Part shown: in pieces, positions 44,043-55,468 of the stretch | Numbering within the stretch: the first letter of the stretch is position 1 | Layout: every line of letters begins with the position of its first letter | Origin: Bifidobacterium cuniculi | GTDB taxonomy: Bacteria > Actinomycetota > Actinomycetes > Actinomycetales > Bifidobacteriaceae | Length of the DNA stretch: 64,000 bases | Reading direction: 5' to 3' | Assembly (NCBI RefSeq): GCF_000741575.1 | Contig: NZ_JGYV01000001.1 | Coordinates: 682,001 to 746,000, forward strand | Notes under the pieces: model-generated | What the model was told of the DNA's origin: nothing | The model's database searches: none | The model's input: the letters and a program-made list of their open reading frames with translations, nothing else | Translations under genes and position numbers: made by a program

Positions 44043-45374
44043 TCACTTGGAGGCCGGGGCCACCAGGTCGGCCTTGACGCCGTCGTTGCCGCCGATGACG
44101 CCCTTGGCGGTCAGTTCGGCAATCTGGTCGTCGGTGTAGCCGAGGGACTTGAGGATCTCCTCGTTGTTCTCGCCGAGCTTCGGGGCACGCTGGTAGTCAG
44201 GCGTGTAGTTGCTCATGGTGAACGGCATGCCGATCGTCTTGAAGTCGCCGCGGGCGTCTTCCTGGTCGATCGTCACGATGGTGCCGTCGGAGTTGAGGTC
44301 CGGGTCGTTCTCGAGCTCGTACCAATCGAGCACCGGGCCGACCGGAACGCCCTTGGCGCCCAGTTCCTTGGTCAGGGTGTCCTTGTCGTACTGCATCGTG
44401 TATTCCTCGACGCGCTTGTACACCTCGGCCTTGTGCTCGTCACGGGCATTCGCCGTGTTGAAGTTCGGGTCGGTCAGCCAATCCTGGAAGCCCAGGGCGT
44501 TGCAGAACTGCTCGAAGCCCTTCTCGGACTGCTGGATGACGATGTACACGTACGCGTTCGGGTCGGTCTCCCAGCCCTTGGCGCGGTAGCACCAGCCGAG
44601 CACCAGGCCGCCCTCGGCGTTGGCGGCGCGCGGAATGGCCTTGCCCCACTTGTAGCCCGGGTAGCAGGCGTAGTAGGACAGCTCGCCCAGGTGGTCGAGG
44701 ATGAGCTGGTCACGCAGCTTGATGCGGCACAGGTTGAGCACTGCGTTCTGCATGGACTGGTAGACGTAGACGCCTTCGCCGGTCTTCTCGCGCTGCAGCA
44801 GTGCGGTCAGGATGCCGATGAGCAGGTGCATGCCGGTGTTGGAGTCGCCCAGGGCGGCACCGGACTGGGTCGGCACGTTGTTCGGTCCGTCGAACCAACC
44901 GGTGGTGGAAGCTGCGCCGCCGGCGGACTGCGCCACGGGCTCGAAGGCCTTGACATGCTCGTAGCGGGAGCCCTTGTTGAAGCCCTTCAGGGAGGCCATG
45001 ATCAGCTTCGGGTTGAGGGCGTGGACCTCGTCCCAGCCGAAGCCGAGCTTCTCCACGTCGCCCGGGCCGATGTTCTCGACGAAGACGTCCGCATCCTTGA
45101 GCAGGTCGGTGAGGATCTTCTTGCCTTCCGGATCCTTCATGTCCAGGGTGATGGACTTCTTGTTGGCGTTGAGCTGCAGGAAGTACAGCGAGTAGGAGCC
45201 ATCGACGTCGTTCATCTCGTTACGCGTCGGGTCGCCGCCGTTGACCTTCTCCAGCTTGATGACCTCCGCGCCCATCCAAGCCAGCATCTGGGTGCAGGAA
45301 GGACCGGACTGGACCTGCGTCCAGTCGATCACCTTGATGCCTGCCAGAGGCGCGGTATTCGTAGCCTGAGTCAT
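44043..45374 (-). CDS. frc: Formyl-CoA:oxalate CoA-transferase
   Basis: 443 residues, CoA-transferase family III. Transfers CoA from formyl-CoA to oxalate, giving oxalyl-CoA for Oxc. Asp177 in ALGDSNTGMHL corresponds to the catalytic Asp169 of Oxalobacter Frc; VIDWTQVQSGPSCTQMLAWMGA is the N-terminal CoA-binding region. Strong AAGGAGG precedes ATG 45374. It faces the GH31 operon and is separated from oxc by 8.8 kb, so the two oxalate genes are transcribed toward each other from opposite ends of the island. Confidence 0.96.
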   Translation of the reverse strand: MTQATNTAPLAGIKVIDWTQVQSGPSCTQMLAWMGAEVIKLEKVNGGDPTRNEMNDVDGSYSLYFLQLNANKKSITLDMKDPEGKKILTDLLKDADVFVENIGPGDVEKLGFGWDEVHALNPKLIMASLKGFNKGSRYEHVKAFEPVAQSAGGAASTTGWFDGPNNVPTQSGAALGDSNTGMHLLIGILTALLQREKTGEGVYVYQSMQNAVLNLCRIKLRDQLILDHLGELSYYACYPGYKWGKAIPRAANAEGGLVLGWCYRAKGWETDPNAYVYIVIQQSEKGFEQFCNALGFQDWLTDPNFNTANARDEHKAEVYKRVEEYTMQYDKDTLTKELGAKGVPVGPVLDWYELENDPDLNSDGTIVTIDQEDARGDFKTIGMPFTMSNYTPDYQRAPKLGENNEEILKSLGYTDDQIAELTAKGVIGGNDGVKADLVAPASK

Positions 45375-45575
45375 ATGACCTCCTTGTATAGCCATAGTCA
45401 TTTGCCCTCAATATAGACATGGGATCGGCGGGATTCGGGGGGATTCAGCTACGGGAAGCAACTTCAGCGCATTGCCGGAATGCTGTTGTATGGGTGCCGT
45501 GCCGCGGCGGAAGGGGAGGGGCGGCACCTGCGGAGGTGCGTGGAATGCCGACGACTGCCGGCTGTGTGCGGATAT

Positions 45576-45604
45576 GAAAAACCGCCGGTCACGATGACCG
45601 GCGG
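45576..45604 (-). terminator. Rho-independent terminator of tRNA-fMet
   Basis: CCGCCGGTCA (45595-45604 on the minus strand) pairs with TGACCGGCGG (45582-45591) around a 3-nt loop, followed directly by TTTTTC. This is the clearest classical terminator in the window and contrasts with the long inverted repeats. 45375-45575 holds the frc promoter region and no gene. Confidence 0.92.
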
Positions 45605-45610
45605 CCTTGT

Positions 45611-45687
45611 TGGTAGCGGGGCATGGATTTGAACCATGGACCTCTGGGTTATGAGCCCAGCGAGCTACCGAGCTGCTCCACCCCGCG
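45611..45687 (-). tRNA. Initiator tRNA-fMet (CAT)
   Basis: 77 nt with encoded CCA. Anticodon CAU sits in a stem with three consecutive G-C pairs (GGG/CCC), and position 1 (C) does not pair with position 72 (U): both are hallmarks of initiator tRNA. The T arm GGTTCAAATCC is normal. It is preceded by its own promoter and followed by a strong terminator, so it is a single-gene unit. Confidence 0.96.
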
Positions 45688-45713
45688 TCGGCTGCCTTCA
45701 AGCAGCGCTATTT

Positions 45714-45741
45714 AACTTACGCTTGTGGGCGCAGATGTCAA
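45714..45741 (-). promoter_or_regulatory. tRNA-fMet promoter
   Basis: On the minus strand a consensus TTGACA (45741-45736) and TAAGTT (45719-45714) are 16 bp apart, placing transcription start about 20 nt before the mature tRNA. The long inverted repeat at 45750 begins only 9 bp upstream of the -35 box. Confidence 0.75.
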
Positions 45742-45749
45742 ATCACGGC

Positions 45750-45926
45750 GTGTCGTGGTGGGGTTTGGGGGTTGCGGGTGGGCGTCGGTGAGAAATTGTT
45801 CATTTTTTGAACACAATCTAGGGCGCGAGCAGGGCCGCAACGCGGCCGCTCGCCCTAGATTGTGTTCAAAAAATGAACAATTTCTCACCGACGCCCACCC
45901 GCAACCCCCAAACCCCACCACGACAC
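45750..45926. repeat. 177-bp inverted repeat between divergent tRNA-fMet and metA, A-type
   Basis: Arms of about 76 bp run 45750-45825 and 45851-45926 perfectly; the inner part (GGCCGCAACGCGGCC) continues with a 2-nt bulge. Each arm contains one module A copy (AGAAATTGTTCATTTTTTGAACACAATCTA) flanked outside by a long G/T-rich run (GGGGTTTGGGGGTTGCGGGT). The genes on both sides are transcribed away from it, so a terminator role is not expected. Confidence 0.95.
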
Positions 45927-45961
45927 CCACCACCGTTCGCACCTACGCCCATAATGAAACC

Positions 45962-46996
45962 ATGCCTATCAAGATTCCAGCGGGGCTGCCCGCGCGCGAG
46001 ATCCTCGACTCGGAACGCATCTTCGCGCTCGAGAAGCCGGAGGCGGAGCGCCAGCGCGTGCGCCCGCTCAAGATGGTCATCCTCAACCTCATGCCCAAGA
46101 AGGTCGAGACGGAGACCCAGCTGCTGCGCCTTATGTCGAAGTCGCCGCTGCAGCTCGAGATCGACTTCATGAAGACCGGCTCCCATGAGTCGACCCACGT
46201 GAGCGCGGACCACCTGGTCAAGTTCTACGAGCCGCTGGAGGCATTCGAGGACAACTGCTACGACGGCCTGATCGTGACCGGCGCGCCCGTGGAGCACCTG
46301 CCCTTCGAACAGGTCGACTACTGGCCGGAGTTCCAGCGCATCCTGGACTGGGCATCCAGCCACGTGTTCTCCACCATGTACCTGTGCTGGGGTGCGATGG
46401 GCGCGCTGTACCACCGCTACGGCGTACGCAAGGTGGACCTGCCCGAGAAGATCTTCGGCGTGTTCCCGCAGTTCCTGCAGGACGAATACTGCTTCCTGAC
46501 CAACGGCTTCGACGAGATCTGCCTGCAGCCGCACTCGCGCGTCGCCGGCGTGGACGAGGCGAACCTCGCCGCCCACCCGGAACTGCAGGTGCTCACCTGG
46601 GGGCCACAATCCGGCCCCGGACTGATCGCGACCCGCGACTTCAGCGAGGTCTTCGCCCTCGGCCACTGGGAGTACGAACGCGGTACGCTGGCGGAGGAAT
46701 ACCGGCGCGACATGGACCGCGGACTGACGAACGTGCCGTTCCCGACCAATTATTTCCCCAACGACGACCCGACCGTCGAACCCCTGTTCTCCTGGCGTGC
46801 CCATGCGAACCTGCTGTGGCGCAACTGGCTCAACTGGGTGTACCAGATGACGCCCTACGACCTGCGCGAGGTGCCCGCGCTGCGCGAGCACGGCATGGCC
46901 GCCACCGACCACGTGGTGCGCCACGAGCCGTCTTCGCCGCGCGCCGACGGCTTCCGTCCCTTCATCCATGACGGTTACGGCGTCATCCGTCCGTGA
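45962..46996 (+). CDS. metA: Homoserine O-acyltransferase MetA, predicted acetyl-specific
   Basis: 344 residues. First committed step of methionine synthesis from homoserine. Nucleophile Cys142 in MYLCWGAMGAL, His235 and Glu237 in LGHWEYER are at the canonical positions. Residue 111 is Glu (GAPVEHLPFEQVDYW); in this family Glu111 marks acetyl-CoA use and Gly111 succinyl-CoA use, so O-acetylhomoserine is the predicted product. ATG 45962 has no Shine-Dalgarno; CATAAT (45950-45955) ends 6 nt upstream. No SAM riboswitch is visible; the upstream region is the inverted repeat. Confidence 0.95.
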   Translation: MPIKIPAGLPAREILDSERIFALEKPEAERQRVRPLKMVILNLMPKKVETETQLLRLMSKSPLQLEIDFMKTGSHESTHVSADHLVKFYEPLEAFEDNCYDGLIVTGAPVEHLPFEQVDYWPEFQRILDWASSHVFSTMYLCWGAMGALYHRYGVRKVDLPEKIFGVFPQFLQDEYCFLTNGFDEICLQPHSRVAGVDEANLAAHPELQVLTWGPQSGPGLIATRDFSEVFALGHWEYERGTLAEEYRRDMDRGLTNVPFPTNYFPNDDPTVEPLFSWRAHANLLWRNWLNWVYQMTPYDLREVPALREHGMAATDHVVRHEPSSPRADGFRPFIHDGYGVIRP

Positions 46997-47244
46997 CACG
47001 CGCTGGGCGAACATACCTTCACATATGTGCCGACCCATGCCGACAGAAGGCCTTGAGTGCTTCCGTCCCCGGGCCGGTGCGCGCGGACGGCGTCCCGGGG
47101 CGTCCGCGGCGATGTCCACTGGCGCTCCAATAATCACGTTTCGGTGAATTTCTAGGCACTTGTCATGAAATCTCCATGTCACATTGGGCATGGGAACGTG
47201 GATTAGACTTACAGCTGACATTACGAGAAGATCAGGAGGCTTGC

Positions 47245-48066
47245 ATGATTGATGGTTTGCACATGGGCATGACCGCACTTGCCGCAAGCTCGAATTTCAA
47301 TGACTACAAGCCGAGCATCAACGACTTCATGCCACCGGAGATCCTGTTCCAGGGAACCCCCTTCGCCATCAACCGCATCATCCTCGTGCGTATCCTCGCC
47401 ACGATCATCATGCTGCTGGTGCTGGGCATCACCGCCGCTCGCGCCAAGCTGGTGCCCGGCCGTTGGCAGGGCGCCGTCGAGTGGCTCATCGACTTCGTGA
47501 GGAACGACATCGTCTACCAGGTGATGGGCGAGGTGCGCGGCAAGCGCTACGTGCCCATGGTCACCACCGTGTTCCTCACCCTGCTCGTCTTCAACCTGTG
47601 CGGCGAGATCCCCGGCTTCAACATCGCGGCCTCGGCCACGATCACGCTGCCCCTCGTCTTCGCCATGTGGTGCTTCTGCCAGTACTGGATCGCCGGCGTG
47701 CGCGAGAAGGGCCTCGGACGCTTCCTGCGTGACGAGCTCTTCCCCAAGGGCGTGCCGTGGCCGGTCTACATCCTGCTCGCGCCGATCCAGCTGCTTGAGC
47801 TGCTGATCATCCGCCCCTTCTCCCTGACGATCCGACTCTTCGCCAACATGGTCTCGGGGCACCTCATCCTCGCGCTGTGCCTCGGCGCCACGCAGTACTT
47901 CCTCGTCGCCGTCGTGAACAAGGTCCTGGCGCCCTTCGGCGTCCTCACCTTCGCGGCAGGCATGTTCATGTACCTGTTCGAGATCCTGGTGGCCTGCCTG
48001 CAGGCATACATCTTCGCCATCCTCACCACTGCGTACATCAATATGAGCTATCCCGAGGTCGACTGA
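47245..48066 (+). CDS. atpB: F1Fo ATP synthase subunit a
   Basis: 273 residues, five to six membrane helices. The essential Arg lies in IRPFSLTIRLFANMVSGHL, and the preceding IQLLELLIIRPF is typical. It forms the proton half-channels next to the c-ring. AGGAGG precedes ATG 47245. A TAGACT (47214-47219) is a possible -10 box for the operon; I see no convincing -35. First gene of atpBEFHAGDC, which in fermentative bifidobacteria mainly pumps protons out and underlies acid tolerance. Confidence 0.96.
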   Translation: MIDGLHMGMTALAASSNFNDYKPSINDFMPPEILFQGTPFAINRIILVRILATIIMLLVLGITAARAKLVPGRWQGAVEWLIDFVRNDIVYQVMGEVRGKRYVPMVTTVFLTLLVFNLCGEIPGFNIAASATITLPLVFAMWCFCQYWIAGVREKGLGRFLRDELFPKGVPWPVYILLAPIQLLELLIIRPFSLTIRLFANMVSGHLILALCLGATQYFLVAVVNKVLAPFGVLTFAAGMFMYLFEILVACLQAYIFAILTTAYINMSYPEVD

Positions 48067-48128
48067 CCACGGGGACATGCACATCCCACAAGTTCGTTGC
48101 CCGGGGAACGCCCTCGCAACAAGCATGA

Positions 48129-48374
<246 letters not shown>

Positions 48375-48425
48375 TCGCAGCAAGAACCGACGTATCCAAA
48401 CCAGGACATGAAAGGAGGAGGACGC

Positions 48426-48956
48426 ATGTTCGTCATGGCCGAAGAAAAGAGCGGTGTAGACCTGTTCATCCCCGAGCTGTACGACATCGTGTGGTCACTG
48501 ATCATCCTGATCATCGTGGCCGTGTTCTTCTACAAGTTCTTCCTGCCGAAGTTCCAGTCCATTTTCGACGAGCGTGCCGCGAAGATCGAAGGCGGCATGG
48601 CCAAGGCCGAACAGGCCCAGAAGGAAGCCGAAGAGGCAAAGAAGAAGTACCAGGCCCAGCTGAGCACCGCCCGCGTCGAGGCGTCCAAGATCCGCGACGA
48701 CGCCCGTGCGGAGGCCTCGCACATCATCGCCGACGCACGTTCGCGTGCCGAGACCGAGGCCGCGCAGATCACCGCCAATGCCGAGCGCTCCGTGGAGTCG
48801 CAGCAGCAGAAGGCGATGGTCCAGCTCAAGGGCGAAGTCGGCACGATTGCCACGCAGCTCGCCGGCAAGATCCTCGGCAGCGAGCTGAGCAGCCAGAGCG
48901 TGCAGAGCGACATGATCGACAAGATGCTCGCTGACATGGAACAGGGCGCCAAGTAG
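48426..48956 (+). CDS. atpF: F1Fo ATP synthase subunit b
   Basis: 176 residues. One N-terminal membrane helix (LYDIVWSLIILIIVAVFFYKFF) and a long charged coiled coil that forms the peripheral stalk. ATG 48426 is chosen because AAAGGAGGAG ends 5 nt upstream; an ATG at 48435 and one at 48408 are in frame but fit worse. Confidence 0.94.
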   Translation: MFVMAEEKSGVDLFIPELYDIVWSLIILIIVAVFFYKFFLPKFQSIFDERAAKIEGGMAKAEQAQKEAEEAKKKYQAQLSTARVEASKIRDDARAEASHIIADARSRAETEAAQITANAERSVESQQQKAMVQLKGEVGTIATQLAGKILGSELSSQSVQSDMIDKMLADMEQGAK

Positions 48957-48985
48957 TGCCTGGGTGCAAGGAAGGGAGGTGACCG

Positions 48986-49819
48986 ATGCGAGGAGAGGCA
49001 TCACGTGTAGCCGATCGCGAGTCGCGCGATTCGTTCGCCCAGCGGCTCAGCGCATCCGGTGACGACGCGTGGGAGATCGGCAACGAACTGTTCACGATCA
49101 CCTACGTGCTGGACTGCAACCCGCGTCTGCAACGCGCGCTGACCGACCCCGGCCGCCCCGTCAAGGACAAGGTGAACCTGCTCAACGAGATCGTCGGCGG
49201 CAAGGTGCTGCCGATGACCATGGAGATCCTCACGGACCTCGTGAACCGCACCTGGAGCCGTGCCTACGACATCGACAACGCCGTGGAGGACTTCGCGGTG
49301 GACGCCATGATGTACCAGGCGGACAAGGCCGGCACCACGCTGCAGGTCTCGATCCAGCTGGCGCAGCTGCAGTCCTCGCTGCTCGAGCTGCCGGTGGTCC
49401 GTGCGGACCTGTCCGACGACCAGGGGCCGCTCGAGGTACGCTACAAGCTGCTGGACACGCTGTACGGCGACAAGGGCTTCGACCGCGTCACCATGCGCCT
49501 GGCCCAGCACGCCACGCTCAACCCGCGCCACCGCCGCTACCTGGAGACCATCCAGTGGCTCATCAGCAAGTTCTCCCGCCACATGGGCGAATCGATGGTG
49601 ACGGTGACCACGGCCAGCCCGCTGACGGACGACCAGGAACGGCGCCTGACGCAGATCTACTCGAAGAAGGTCGGCCGTCCGGTGCACATCCATTCCGTGG
49701 TGGACCGCGACGTCCTCGGCGGCATGCGCATCCAGGTGGGCGACGAGGTCACCGACAACACGGTGGTCGCGCAGCTGGATAACCTCAAGCGCAAGGCGAA
49801 GGCCGGCATCAACGAATAA
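48986..49819 (+). CDS. atpH: F1Fo ATP synthase subunit delta
   Basis: 277 residues, longer than the usual 180 of proteobacterial delta but normal for actinobacteria, with an N-terminal extension and the C-terminal GGMRIQVGDEVTDNTV signature that contacts subunit b. GGGAGGTG precedes ATG 48986. Confidence 0.93.
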   Translation: MRGEASRVADRESRDSFAQRLSASGDDAWEIGNELFTITYVLDCNPRLQRALTDPGRPVKDKVNLLNEIVGGKVLPMTMEILTDLVNRTWSRAYDIDNAVEDFAVDAMMYQADKAGTTLQVSIQLAQLQSSLLELPVVRADLSDDQGPLEVRYKLLDTLYGDKGFDRVTMRLAQHATLNPRHRRYLETIQWLISKFSRHMGESMVTVTTASPLTDDQERRLTQIYSKKVGRPVHIHSVVDRDVLGGMRIQVGDEVTDNTVVAQLDNLKRKAKAGINE

Positions 49820-49885
49820 GCGCCCGCGGGCGCGCGGCGGGCAGGACCCGCGAAGCGAATGTATACACAACAATAAGGAGTGATC

Positions 49886-51547
<1,662 letters not shown>

Positions 51548-51550
51548 CGT

Positions 51551-52474
51551 ATGGGATCGCAACTCGCATTGAAGAGCAGGATCGCCTCCACCGAATCGTT
51601 GGAGAAAATCTTCAACGCCCAGGAGATGATCGCCGCCTCGCATATCGCGCAGGCCCGCGAGGTCGCGCTCAACGCGAGGCCGTACACTGATGCGATTTTC
51701 GATGCCGTCCAGACACTGGTATCCCACTCCTCCCATATCTCCCATCCGATCGTCAGGAAGGACGGCGACAACCCCCGTGTCGCCGTCCTGGCCCTGACGG
51801 CGGACCGAGGCATGGCCGGCGCCTACACGTCGTCGATCATCCGCGAGACCGAGGATCTGCTCGCACGGCTGGAGGCGGACGGCAAGGAACCGCAGCTGTT
51901 CGTCTACGGCCGCCGCGGCGTATCGTACTACCGATACCGTAACCATCCCCTCGTGCAGACCTGGGAAGGCGATACCGAGAAGCCTGGCGTCGAAGTCGCC
52001 GACGCGATTTCCAGCGCCCTGCTGGACTCCTACATGAAGCCGGAGGACAAGGGCGGCGTATCGGAGCTCTACATCGTCTACACCGAGTTCATCAACATGG
52101 TGGTCCAGAAGGTGCGCGTCCTGCGCATGCTGCCCGTGGAGATCGTCGAGGAGGACAAGTCCGCCCACAACCAGCCCGACACCACCAAGGTGCCCGAGGC
52201 CCGGGCCCTGTACTCCTTCGAACCCAGCCTCGACGAGGTGCTCGACATGGTGCTGCCGAAGTACGTGCGCTCCCGCATCCACGAGTGCCTGCTCGAGGCG
52301 GCCGCCTCCGAGGTGGCCTGCCGCCAGAACGCCATGCACTCCGCCACGGAGAACGCCCGCGACCTGATCAACGACCTGACCCGCAAGCTCAACGCATCGC
52401 GCCAGGCCTCGATCACCCAGGAACTTACCGAAATCATCGGCAGCGCCGATGCGTTGAACAACAAGGAAGAGTAG
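51551..52474 (+). CDS. atpG: F1Fo ATP synthase subunit gamma
   Basis: 307 residues, starting 3 bp after atpA. N-terminal helix GSQLALKSRIASTESLEKIF and C-terminal helix RKLNASRQASITQELTEIIGSADAL form the rotor axle. The central domain is longer than in E. coli. Confidence 0.96.
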   Translation: MGSQLALKSRIASTESLEKIFNAQEMIAASHIAQAREVALNARPYTDAIFDAVQTLVSHSSHISHPIVRKDGDNPRVAVLALTADRGMAGAYTSSIIRETEDLLARLEADGKEPQLFVYGRRGVSYYRYRNHPLVQTWEGDTEKPGVEVADAISSALLDSYMKPEDKGGVSELYIVYTEFINMVVQKVRVLRMLPVEIVEEDKSAHNQPDTTKVPEARALYSFEPSLDEVLDMVLPKYVRSRIHECLLEAAASEVACRQNAMHSATENARDLINDLTRKLNASRQASITQELTEIIGSADALNNKEE

Positions 52475-53971
<1,497 letters not shown>

Positions 53972-53973
53972 CG

Positions 53974-54291
53974 ATGGCCGGTGACACCATGAGCGTGAAC
54001 ATCGTCTCCGCCGACCGCCCCGTATGGAGCGGCACGGCGAAGATGGTGCTCGTGCCGGCCTATGCCGGTGGCATGGGTATCCTGCCGGGCCACGAGCCGG
54101 TGCTCTCCGTAATCGAGGAGGGCCCGCTGGTGGTGACCGAGCCGAACGGCACCAAGCATTCCTTCGAGGTGACCTCCGGATTCATCTCCTTCGATTCGAA
54201 CAAGCTGACCGTGGTGGTCGAAAAGGGTCGTCCCACGGCCAACGAGCCCATCGACGAAAGCGGCCTGCAGCCGCTGAAGTACGCGGAGTGA
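53974..54291 (+). CDS. atpC: F1Fo ATP synthase subunit epsilon
   Basis: 105 residues. Only the N-terminal beta-sandwich domain (MSVNIVSADRPVWSG, GGMGILPGHEPVLSVIEEG) is present; the C-terminal helical hairpin that inhibits ATP hydrolysis in longer epsilon subunits is essentially missing. That fits an enzyme used for proton pumping by ATP hydrolysis (inference). ATG 53989 is an alternative start. A 187-bp inverted repeat follows. Confidence 0.93.
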   Translation: MAGDTMSVNIVSADRPVWSGTAKMVLVPAYAGGMGILPGHEPVLSVIEEGPLVVTEPNGTKHSFEVTSGFISFDSNKLTVVVEKGRPTANEPIDESGLQPLKYAE

Positions 54292-54314
54292 CCTAGGGCT
54301 ACATAGGGCCACAT

Positions 54315-54501
54315 AGAAATTGTTTATTTTTTCGAACAGAATCTAGGAGGGTCCGGTCGCCCCACGGGACAGCCAGAAGCGCCGCGCCATGCGGGGCGAC
54401 AACCAAAAATCGGTTGTCGCCCCGCATGGCGCGGCGCTTCTGGCTGTCCCGTGGGGCGACCGGACCCTCCTAGATTCTGTTCGAAAAAACGAACAATTTC
54501 T
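54315..54501. repeat. 187-bp inverted repeat with 90-bp arms, A-type
   Basis: Arms 54315-54404 and 54412-54501 pair over 90 bp with one clear mismatch and one G-T pair, around a 7-nt loop. The outer 30 bp of each arm are module A; the inner 60 bp (from CTAGGAGGGTCCGGTCGCC to GGGGCGACAACC) are perfectly mirrored and unique to this locus. The right arm ends 2 bp before the presumed nucS -10 box TACAGT and may supply its -35 region. Confidence 0.96.
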
Positions 54502-54516
54502 TATACAGTGGAGCGC

Positions 54517-55221
54517 ATGCGTATCATCGTTGCCGACTGCAGTGCCGAATACACCGGCCGACTGCAAGCCACCCTTCCCCTCGCACGGCGCGTCCTGCTC
54601 ATCAAGGCGGACAACAGCCTGCTCATCTTCTCCGAACTGGGCTCCTACAAGCCCCTCAACTGGATGGCGTCGCCGTGCACCATCACCGACATCACGCCCG
54701 AGCAGGCGGACGACGACCCGGCCACGCCGATTCCGCAGAAGGTCATCCGCGCCTGTGCCACGAAATCCAACGACGTCCTCGAGGTGACGCTCCAGCACAT
54801 CTACGCCGACGACAGCTACGACCTGGGGGAGGACCCCGGCCTGATCAAGGACGGCGTGGAGGACCACCTGCAGCGTGCGCTGGCCGAGCAGATCGAACGC
54901 ATCGGCGAAGGCGCCAAGCTGGTGCGGCGCGAATACCCGACCCCCATCGGCCCGGTCGACATCATGGCCATCGACGCCGACGGCGTGCACGTGGCCATCG
55001 AGATCAAGCGCCACGGCGGCATCGACGGCGTCGAGCAGCTGACCCGCTACTGCGAGCTGCTCAACCGCGACCCCCTGATCGCCCCCGTCCGCGGCATCTT
55101 CGCCGCCCAGACCATCGCCCCGCAGGCCCGCGTCCTGGCCGAGGACCGAGGCTTCGACTGCCTGCTGCTCGACTACGACGAGATGCGAGGCGCCGACGAC
55201 GGGAGCCTGAAGCTGTTCTAG
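54517..55221 (+). CDS. nucS: Mismatch endonuclease NucS/EndoMS
   Basis: 234 residues. Cuts both strands at G-T, G-G and T-T mismatches in the MutS-independent repair of actinobacteria and archaea. The N-terminal DNA-binding domain starts MRIIVADCSAEYTGRL; the nuclease core has PTPIGPVDIMAID, the catalytic EIKRHGGIDGVEQLTRY and LLNRD. ATG 54517 follows TACAGT (54504-54509) by exactly 7 nt, with no Shine-Dalgarno. Confidence 0.95.
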   Translation: MRIIVADCSAEYTGRLQATLPLARRVLLIKADNSLLIFSELGSYKPLNWMASPCTITDITPEQADDDPATPIPQKVIRACATKSNDVLEVTLQHIYADDSYDLGEDPGLIKDGVEDHLQRALAEQIERIGEGAKLVRREYPTPIGPVDIMAIDADGVHVAIEIKRHGGIDGVEQLTRYCELLNRDPLIAPVRGIFAAQTIAPQARVLAEDRGFDCLLLDYDEMRGADDGSLKLF

Positions 55222-55248
55222 CACCATATTGATAAATCAACTCCGGGT

Positions 55249-55286
55249 GGCTTCTTTCCTTGTGATACGGGAAAGAAGCCATTTTG
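55249..55286 (+). terminator. Rho-independent terminator after nucS
   Basis: GGCTTCTTTCC (55249-55259) pairs with GGAAAGAAGCC (55270-55280) and is followed by ATTTTG. It is at the left border of the low-GC segment. Confidence 0.85.
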
Positions 55287-55468
55287 TAGTTCAGAAATGA
55301 TATCTATAGCAGAGGTACACCTAGACAGTTGATCACCAAGACACAGGTGTAGCAGGCGATTTTCACTTGCGATGAAGATTGCCTTACCATGGGAACCGGC
55401 AGGACCTCTGTAATTAGTGGTTTTGCCGACTAATGGTTGATTGAGAATTGAGAAAGAAGAAAAGTATC

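Noticed and set aside
33491-45374. Oxalate island as an integrative element
   Set aside because: No integrase, tRNA-end duplication or conjugation gene is visible, and base composition resembles the flanks.
45927-45961. SAM or other riboswitch in front of metA
   Set aside because: Only 35 bp separate the inverted repeat from the start codon and the gene appears leaderless; no aptamer consensus is present.
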